DNA from: Olsenella sp. An290
Lineage (GTDB): Bacteria > Actinomycetota > Coriobacteriia > Coriobacteriales > Atopobiaceae
NCBI RefSeq assembly: GCF_002159535.1
Contig: NZ_NFIU01000001.1
Coordinates: forward strand, 186,001 to 250,000
Direction: 5' to 3'
DNA: 64,000 bases
Positions 59,149-64,000 of this stretch are shown here, in pieces. Position 1 is the stretch's first letter; each line of letters starts with the position of its first letter. The notes under the pieces were generated by a model. It saw nothing but the letters and a program-made list of their open reading frames with translations. It did not search any database and had not been told where the DNA came from. Position numbers and translations under genes: made by a program.

Positions 59149-59850
59149 ATGCTGCTCTTACTTGGCACCACCCTGACCGCAAGCTTCTTTGACAGCCTGA
59201 ACCCGTCCGCCATCGCGCAGCAGATGCTGCTCCAGGCCATGGTGAAGAGAAAACGCCACATCTGGTTCTTCATCCTTGGCATTGGGACGGCAAACCTGCT
59301 GATGGGCCTGGCCATCTACTACGGGATCGCCACGTGGGCGTCTAAGCTGCTCGCGCAGATCGCTGGCTCCTACCCGCTGCAGGTGTATGGCGCGGCGGCG
59401 GTGGGCGGCGTGGCCCTGCTGGTTGCCGGGCTGCGGCTCGTTCTTGCGACAAGGCGCAGCAACGCCGAGAAGGGCGAGGCCGGGTGCGAGGAGGCCGGCG
59501 AGGCAAAGGCTCCCGCCCAGCTCTCGCCCGTGTCGCTCTTCATTATGGGGGCGGCGTTTTGCATGGTGGGGCTGACGAGTGCCTTCCCGTACTTCGGCTT
59601 CCTGACGCTCCTGACGAGCTACGACCCGGTGTTCCCGGCGGCGATGCTGCTCATTGGGGTCTACAACTTCATGTACGTGCTGCCCCTCATCCTGCTCTAC
59701 TTTGGCTACAACCGCCTGCAGGGGACGACGGCCATCATCAAGCTGGAGAGCGTGCTGGAGAAGGTGCCGTCCTACATCGTCCCGGTGGTGGTGAGCCTGG
59801 TGGGAGCCCTGCTGGTCTACTACGGCGCGACGTCGCTGCTTTCCGTCTAG
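59149..59850 (+). CDS. Small multi-pass membrane exporter-like protein (GAP/LysE-like)
   Basis: 233 residues with about six membrane helices: LGTTLTASFFDSLNPSAIAQQMLL at the start, a charged cytoplasmic loop rich in Glu/Ala at about 104-120, and VFPAAMLLIGVYNFMYVLPLILLYF. The topology and the NPSA motif suggest the LysE/GAP (Sap-like) superfamily; substrate unknown. AAGGAGG precedes the ATG. Expression is probably set by the upstream leader. Confidence 0.6.
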   Translation: MLLLLGTTLTASFFDSLNPSAIAQQMLLQAMVKRKRHIWFFILGIGTANLLMGLAIYYGIATWASKLLAQIAGSYPLQVYGAAAVGGVALLVAGLRLVLATRRSNAEKGEAGCEEAGEAKAPAQLSPVSLFIMGAAFCMVGLTSAFPYFGFLTLLTSYDPVFPAAMLLIGVYNFMYVLPLILLYFGYNRLQGTTAIIKLESVLEKVPSYIVPVVVSLVGALLVYYGATSLLSV

Positions 59851-59875
59851 GGCACAACAGCTCAGGAGGTGTCTC

Positions 59876-60503
59876 ATGAATAGAATCGTTACCATCAGCC
59901 GGGAGTTCGGGAGCGGAGGCCGCGAGGTCGGCCGGCGCCTGGCGGAGGCGATGGGGGTCGCGTACTACGACCAAGAGATCGTTGCCGCCCTCATGCGGCG
60001 CTCAAAGGTCGCCGAGGAATACGTCCGCTACATGGAGGAGCAGCGCCCGCTGCCGCTGCTTCCCATCACGACCGCGCGCACGTTTGGTCTGCCAACGAAC
60101 CGGGCCGTCACGGAGAACCTGAACTTCTACCTGCAGGAAAGCCGGGTCATACAGGAGGTCGCGGAGGCGTCCGACTGCGTGATCGTGGGGAGGTGCGCGG
60201 ACTACGTGCTGCGCGACCTGAGCCCGGTGCGTCTGTTCGTCTACGCGGACATGGAGCACAAGATCGCCCGCTGCCAGGAGAAGGGCGACGACGCGGAGGG
60301 GCTCACGGTTCCCGAGCTGCGCAGGAAGATCGTGTCCGTGGACAAGAGGCGCGCGGTACTACCAGTTCTACACCAGCCAGCTCCTGGGGAGGAAGGAGCA
60401 CTACGACCTGTGCGTCAACACGTCGCGCCACGCCCAGGTCAAGGACCTCATTCCCAGCCTGGCGGTGCTGGTCGAGCGGTATGCCGAGGGTGGCGGCTGC
60501 TAG
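59876..60503 (+). pseudogene. Cytidylate-kinase-like gene with a +1 frameshift
   Basis: The frame starts ITISREFGSGGREVGRRLAEAMGVAYYDQEIV, typical of the cytidylate kinase-like family (P-loop GSGGREVG). At about 60350-60356 an extra G in GCGCGCGGTAC shifts the frame; reading one base on restores YYQFYTSQLLGRKEHYDLCVNTSRHAQVK ... and a natural TAG at 60501-60503. Uncorrected, the frame runs to 60535 with unrelated sequence. It is either a recent mutation or an assembly error. It follows the exporter-like gene by 25 bases. Confidence 0.75.
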
Positions 60504-60537
60504 CGAATGGAGACAGCTCAAGCAGGTCTGCCTGAGG

Positions 60538-60555
60538 CATAATGCCGTTAACGGC
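60538..60555 (+). promoter_or_regulatory. CATAAT -10 and GCCGTTAACGGC palindrome before the AlkD-like gene
   Basis: CATAAT (60538-60543) directly precedes a perfect 12-bp palindrome at 60544-60555, about 30 bases before the gene. The palindrome would cover the transcription start. Confidence 0.35.
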
Positions 60556-60584
60556 TTCGACGAACCAGGCGAGGGGAGGAGCCC

Positions 60585-61289
60585 ATGAACCACGTGACCG
60601 ACCGCATTCGGCACGAGCTCGAGGCGCTCGCCGACCCCACGTACCGCGACTTCCAGGCGAAGCTCGTGCCGACCGTTGACCCCGCGCGCATCCTTGGCGT
60701 GCGCACACCGGCGCTGCGCGCCTACGCCCGGCAGCTCGTCCGCGAACGCTCTGCCGACGCGCGTGTCTTTCTCGCCGCGCTTCCCCATGAGACCTACGAC
60801 GAGAACAACCTGCATGGCGAGCTCATTGGCCGCGTCGCCAAGACGCCCGCAGAGGCGTTCGGACTGCTCGACGCGTTCCTGCCGCACGTCGACAACTGGG
60901 CGACCTGCGATCTCATTCGCGTTCCCGCCTTCAAGCGCGACCTGTCGGCAGTGCTCGAGCGCATCCGCAGCTGGATCGCCGCGGAGCCGGAGTACGTGGT
61001 GCGCTTTGGAGTGGTCCAGCTCATGGCGCTCTTCCTGGACGACGCGTTCGAGCCCGAGCACCTCGAGCTCGTGGCCGCCATCGGCCGTCCCGAGTACTAC
61101 GTCAACATGGCGCGTGCCTGGTACTTCTCGTTTGCCCTGATCAAGCAGCCTGCGGCGACGATGCCTCTCTTTGAGCGGCGGCCCTGTGCCCTCGACGCTT
61201 GGACGCACAACAAGGCGCTCCAGAAGGCGCGCGAGAGCCGCCGCATCACCCCGGAGCGGAAGGCGTACCTGCAGTCGCTCAAGGTGTGA
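60585..61289 (+). CDS. DNA alkylation repair protein (AlkD-like HEAT repeat glycosylase)
   Basis: 234 residues, all-helical: ILGVRTPALRAYARQLV, ALPHETYDENNLHGELIG, LPHVDNWATCDLIR and a basic C-terminus ALQKARESRRITPERKAYL are characteristic of the AlkC/AlkD superfamily, which excise alkylated bases. GAGGGGAGG precedes the ATG. Confidence 0.85.
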   Translation: MNHVTDRIRHELEALADPTYRDFQAKLVPTVDPARILGVRTPALRAYARQLVRERSADARVFLAALPHETYDENNLHGELIGRVAKTPAEAFGLLDAFLPHVDNWATCDLIRVPAFKRDLSAVLERIRSWIAAEPEYVVRFGVVQLMALFLDDAFEPEHLELVAAIGRPEYYVNMARAWYFSFALIKQPAATMPLFERRPCALDAWTHNKALQKARESRRITPERKAYLQSLKV

Positions 61290-61338
61290 GCATCCCAGTG
61301 GACCAAGTGACGGCGTCATTCCCAAAGTCGTGACGTTT

Positions 61339-61369
61339 TTGTGACCCGCCCCCGGCGGCATGGAATAAT
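61339..61369 (+). promoter_or_regulatory. Promoter upstream of the attenuated membrane-protein gene
   Basis: TTGTGA (61339-61344) and AATAAT (61364-61369) spaced 19 bases; the start would lie about 85 bases before the coding region, leaving room for the attenuator. Confidence 0.35.
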
Positions 61370-61400
61370 GCTCTTATCAATCAAGCGCGTATAACGGTTC

Positions 61401-61434
61401 AGCGCGGGGCATGCAGGTGCCTCGCGCTTTTTTT
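61401..61434 (+). terminator. Attenuator-like terminator in the leader of the DUF2798-like gene
   Basis: AGCGCGGGGC / GCCTCGCGCT (one G-T pair, 8-nt loop), then seven T residues, 27 bases before the TTG start. An upstream AAGCGCG (61383-61389) could compete for pairing. There is no upstream plus-strand gene close enough to need it other than the AlkD-like gene, so it may serve as that gene's terminator or as an attenuator. Confidence 0.6.
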
Positions 61435-61460
61435 GCGCGCGCGTCGAAAGGAGTCCGGTT

Positions 61461-61961
61461 TTGCAGTATTACATGCGCCTTCCCCGTGGCAAGCGCGAGT
61501 TCTGCCTCTTCATGGCTGTTATCTCAGTGATTTCGGTCAACATCATCGCGCCCGTCATCACCTGCTTTGAGATGGGCTTCTCGCTGGACACGTGGGTGGC
61601 CGCCCTGCGCGTCATGCCCCTCATCTGGCTCGCCGTCATCGCATGCGTACTCATCACCTACTACCCGGCGGAATGGGTGACGGCGCGCTTCCTTGAGAAG
61701 GATGACTCCTACAATGCGCACATCCTCGTGAACATCCTGGCCACGGTGTGCATGATGTCGGTCATCCTCACCGTCGTGGCGCCCTGGATCGCCTCCGGCC
61801 AGGTCTCGATGGAGCCCGTCGAGCACTTCTTCTTCCGCTGGCCGCGCAACTTCGCCGTGTCGTTTGCCGTCGAGGCGCTCGTGGCGCAGCCCATCGCCCG
61901 CGCTGTGATGAACCGGCTGCACCTCGCGCTCGATGCGCGGCGCGAGCCAGCAGTGGCGTAG
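61461..61961 (+). CDS. DUF2798-like small membrane protein
   Basis: 166 residues with four membrane helices (LFMAVISVISVNIIAPVITCFEMGF, WVAALRVMPLIWLAVIACVLITYY, NILATVCMMSVILTVVAPWI, FAVSFAVEALVAQPIARAVM); the repeated alternation resembles DUF2798 proteins. Function unknown. TTG start at 61461 has AAAGGAG seven bases upstream; an ATG four codons in is the alternative. Confidence 0.65.
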   Translation: MQYYMRLPRGKREFCLFMAVISVISVNIIAPVITCFEMGFSLDTWVAALRVMPLIWLAVIACVLITYYPAEWVTARFLEKDDSYNAHILVNILATVCMMSVILTVVAPWIASGQVSMEPVEHFFFRWPRNFAVSFAVEALVAQPIARAVMNRLHLALDARREPAVA

Positions 61962-62108
61962 CAAGAGCGCCCTTTATGGACTGCGGCATGCCAAGCCGCT
62001 TCCATGCAACAGCTACGCAGGCGGCGGTGCCAACACGGCATCGAATGACTTCGCAGAACTTGACGCACGGAGCCGCCCATGGCGTGCAGGTCGTCCGCCG
62101 GCATCTCG

Positions 62109-62243
62109 GGTATGTACACCTCCTCGTAAGGGTATGTACACTTCCCAATCTGGTCGTTCTTCTCGCACAAGGCACTGACCTGCGGTTTTGCGAGAAGAAC
62201 CATCCGGCGGGGTGTACATACCCGGAAGGAGGGTGTACATACC
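62109..62243. repeat. Palindromic element of paired GGTATGTACAC repeats around a CGAGAAGAAC hairpin
   Basis: Forward GGTATGTACAC at 62109 and 62131; inverted GTGTACATACC at 62212 and 62233. Inside, GTTCTTCTCGCA (62156-62167) and its exact complement TGCGAGAAGAAC (62189-62200) form an inner stem whose loop contains GACCTGCGG (complement CCGCAGGTC). It occupies the 330-bp gap 61962-62291, where no gene is visible. Confidence 0.8.
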
Positions 62244-62291
62244 CTCAAAAGACGGGCGCGCCCGCAGGGGGGGCAGCGCGCAGGCGCCGCG

Positions 62292-63119
62292 TCACGCGCA
62301 CGCGTGGACCGCGTCGCGCAGGAACTGCGTGGCGCCCGGCGCCGCCTTCTCGTAGTAGGTGCGGAACCGCTCGTCGGAGACGTAGCCGTCGGCCAGGCCC
62401 TTGTGGGCCTCAGGAGTGTAGGTGCCCTCCGGCCAGTACATGCGCAGCCAGTGGCCGTGCATCGCCACGAGCTTGCGCGCCTCCGGGCCTGCCGGATTGC
62501 CCGCCTCCATCGCGCGGCGCAGCTGCTCCTTGATAGCGAGCTCGAGCTCGTCGGCCTGCAGGTGCGCCGCCTCGCCCATTGCCACGTACTTCTCGTTGGC
62601 GGCGTCTGCCGCCTCGTTGCCGTAGGCCGCGCGGACCTCCGTGCCGTAGGCCTCCTCGTTCTCCCCTACCTCGCGCCAGCGCTTGAGATGCGGCAGCAGC
62701 GTGGCCATGAGGGAGACCGCCTCGTCGAGGGAGACGCCGAGGGCCTTGGCCTCCATGGGGGCCGTGGCCTCGATGAACTCGTCCATCGTCATGCCCTTGG
62801 CGGTGAAGTCGCCGTGGTCGTAGCAGTACTTGCAGAAGTCCGCGTTCCGGGAGCCGTCCGCCTCGGTGCCGTGCAGCTCCTCGTCGGGGATGGGCATGCT
62901 GCAGCACTGGCAGTAGTAGCTCATGGGCATGTCGAAGAAGCGCTCGAGCGGCACGCCAAAGGTGACGCAGATGAGCTTCACCATGTCGATCCCGGGGGTT
63001 GTCTCGCCCGCCTCCCAGCGGCTCACGGCCTGCCGCGTCACGTAGAGCCTGTGTGCCATCTCCTCCTGCGTGAGGTCCGCCTCTTTGCGGATGGCGGCGA
63101 TGGTGTCCTTCATGGGCAT
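62292..63119 (-). CDS. HTH regulator with zinc ribbon and TipAS ligand-binding domain
   Basis: 275 residues in three parts: XRE-type HTH (about 1-62; AIRKEADLTQEEMAHRLYVTRQAVSRWEAGETTPGIDMVKLI), a four-Cys zinc ribbon (YYCQCCSMPIPDEELHGTEADG ... FCKYCYDHG) and a C-terminal TipAS-like domain (MHGHWLRMYWPEGTYTPEAHKGLADGYVSDERFRTYYEKAAPGATQFLRDAV). TipAS binds thiopeptide or other amphipathic drugs in MerR proteins; attachment to an XRE-type HTH suggests a drug-responsive regulator. AGGAGG precedes the ATG at 63119. Confidence 0.8.
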   Translation of the reverse strand: MPMKDTIAAIRKEADLTQEEMAHRLYVTRQAVSRWEAGETTPGIDMVKLICVTFGVPLERFFDMPMSYYCQCCSMPIPDEELHGTEADGSRNADFCKYCYDHGDFTAKGMTMDEFIEATAPMEAKALGVSLDEAVSLMATLLPHLKRWREVGENEEAYGTEVRAAYGNEAADAANEKYVAMGEAAHLQADELELAIKEQLRRAMEAGNPAGPEARKLVAMHGHWLRMYWPEGTYTPEAHKGLADGYVSDERFRTYYEKAAPGATQFLRDAVHACA

Positions 63120-63236
63120 AGGGTCCCTCCTTGCTCGGGTCTCTCGGTAGGGCAATTGTCACCGGGCGGGCGACGCCGCACAAGAAACGGGCTGTTGCGC
63201 GACTCCGGCTTTCTCGCTCTCTTGTGAGGATGGGGC

Positions 63237-64000
63237 CTATCTCCAGCTTTCTAGTGAAGGATTCCATACTTTACCGTCGGCAGAGCCGTCGAGCACCGGG
63301 TCGAACAGGGCAGTGGCGAGCGTGGCGGCAGCAGCGATGTCCTCAATGTCAGAGGCAAGGGGAACACTCATGCACAACTTCTTGAATCTGGTTCCTCCCA
63401 TGCCAGACCACTCCGCAGGAATCTCAAAATGATCGGGCAAGGGCATTCTTCTTGCAAGGCATTCCAGCTTTATACGCCGAGATAGCTTCGTGCCGTCAAT
63501 CGTGCTGCTTCGGGCGTATACCACAACATCAGCCAAATCCTTCTGTCTCGAAGAGGGCCTACCACAGTGTCGCTCCATGATGCCGCAGAACTTATCGGCG
63601 AGAGAGCTCTCCGCGGTACATACGCGGTAGGAGCATATTGGAAGGTCTCGCACAGCAATTCGGTCGGCTGGAGTAACGGTGTCGAAATCCTCTTGGGGGA
63701 TGGTGTCAATCACAAGGTCAATAGAAATATCCTGAAGACTCTTGTTTCCCAACCGGACGTGGAATCTCACGTTCATGCCAGAGCGATACTCGTCCTCCGC
63801 CTTGATGAGACTCATTCCGGCAAATGAGAACGTGACGAAGTCCTCCAGATTAAGGGCAGCCAGGTGCTTCAGATCATCAACGGCTTCCTCGAGATTGTTG
63901 CCAGTCGATAGGAGGTCTATGTCACGCGTCGCACGAGCGTCAGTCGTACGCGCGAGCACGCTCAGACCTCCTTTGAGCAGAAAGTGAGAGCCAGGGTCAC
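63237..64000 (-). CDS. AbiEii-type nucleotidyltransferase, 5'-truncated by the window end
   Basis: The frame continues past 64000: codons before the internal GTG at 63959 read DPGSHFLLKGGLSVLARTTDARATRDIDLLS, the GG...DxD signature of AbiEii/AbiGii nucleotidyltransferases. Later parts (SLADKFCGIMERHCGRPSSRQKDLADVVVYA) also fit. AbiEii proteins act as toxins in type IV toxin-antitoxin and phage-abortive systems, usually after an AbiEi antitoxin gene, which would lie beyond the window. More AT-rich than its surroundings, suggesting transfer. A start at 63959 was rejected. Confidence 0.8.
   Translation of the reverse strand, partial: DPGSHFLLKGGLSVLARTTDARATRDIDLLSTGNNLEEAVDDLKHLAALNLEDFVTFSFAGMSLIKAEDEYRSGMNVRFHVRLGNKSLQDISIDLVIDTIPQEDFDTVTPADRIAVRDLPICSYRVCTAESSLADKFCGIMERHCGRPSSRQKDLADVVVYARSSTIDGTKLSRRIKLECLARRMPLPDHFEIPAEWSGMGGTRFKKLCMSVPLASDIEDIAAAATLATALFDPVLDGSADGKVWNPSLESWR

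Noticed and set aside
60504-60535. Natural C-terminus of the cytidylate-kinase-like protein ending at 60535
   Set aside because: The last about 60 residues in that frame are Pro/Arg/Gly-rich shadow sequence, while the +1 frame carries the family-like C-terminus.
63237-63959. A complete AbiEii gene starting at 63959
   Set aside because: The frame remains open to the window edge and upstream codons encode the conserved LLKGG motif, so the gene is truncated by the window.
1-64000. tRNA or rRNA genes
   Set aside because: Intergenic hairpins were checked by eye; none shows a cloverleaf with a T-loop GGTTCRA and acceptor pairing.

Overview
The window is high-G+C, gene-dense DNA from a Gram-positive anaerobe. 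Several features point to a Coriobacteriia member, most likely an Olsenella/Atopobiaceae-type host-associated bacterium (this is inference): T-box control of pheS-pheT, ECF transporters, a mannose-family PTS, a sortase-type surface sialidase with a VPETG anchor, a SigI/RsgI system, and a very large 2-hydroxyacyl-CoA dehydratase activase. No rRNA or tRNA gene, CRISPR array or insertion sequence with a transposase was seen.

Layout. 0-9 kb: end of an AlaA-type aminotransferase; an SOS-type Y-family polymerase plus YolD pair; nrdA-nrdB (all minus strand); thpR; recQ. 9-11.6 kb: a SigI-like sigma factor, an RsgI-like membrane anti-sigma factor and an acidic PepSY lipoprotein. 11.7-15.1 kb: an ECF transporter (S, fused ATPase, T) behind a leader peptide with three consecutive Trp codons and an attenuator, which suggests tryptophan uptake. 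15.3-16.6 kb: MarR regulator and DegV. 16.8-30.5 kb: a host-glycan region with a sugar-phosphate kinase, GH35 beta-galactosidase, PTS IIB/IIC/IID/IIA, GntR regulator, SIS-domain AgaS, NagA and a wall-anchored sialidase. The order resembles galacto-N-biose (gnb) clusters of lactobacilli and the bgaC locus of pneumococcus. Sialidase would uncap mucin glycans outside the cell, the PTS would import and phosphorylate the core disaccharide, and GH35, NagA, AgaS and the kinase would feed it to glycolysis.

30.6-48 kb is mostly housekeeping: a lipase-like protein, pheS-pheT, a phospholipase-C-like protein, a phosphohexomutase, a C39-like protein lacking the catalytic Cys, a class A PBP, tyrS, a U32 family protein, a NifU-like protein and lgt. 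48-53.4 kb holds the 1478-residue activase and its translationally coupled TetR-type regulator behind a 23-bp palindromic operator. 53.4-64 kb is accessory: membrane and helix-turn-helix proteins, a DUF4143 ATPase, a frameshifted cytidylate-kinase-like gene, an AlkD-like protein, two genes behind attenuator-like leaders, a TipAS regulator and an AbiEii-type nucleotidyltransferase running off the end.

The most unusual material is non-coding. (i) Three long REPIN-like palindromes share a GGGACAG-CACTT core. One lies inside the pheS T-box leader and one is inserted in frame within the U32 gene. (ii) A second family of intergenic stem elements has unrelated stem sequences but recurrent loop words (CGAGAAGAAC or its complement, and GCAGGT). 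It includes a 420-bp array of thirteen 12-mers at about 19-bp spacing, arranged as two large palindromes. (iii) The ten-base word GTTCTTCTCG recurs close to gene ends throughout the window.
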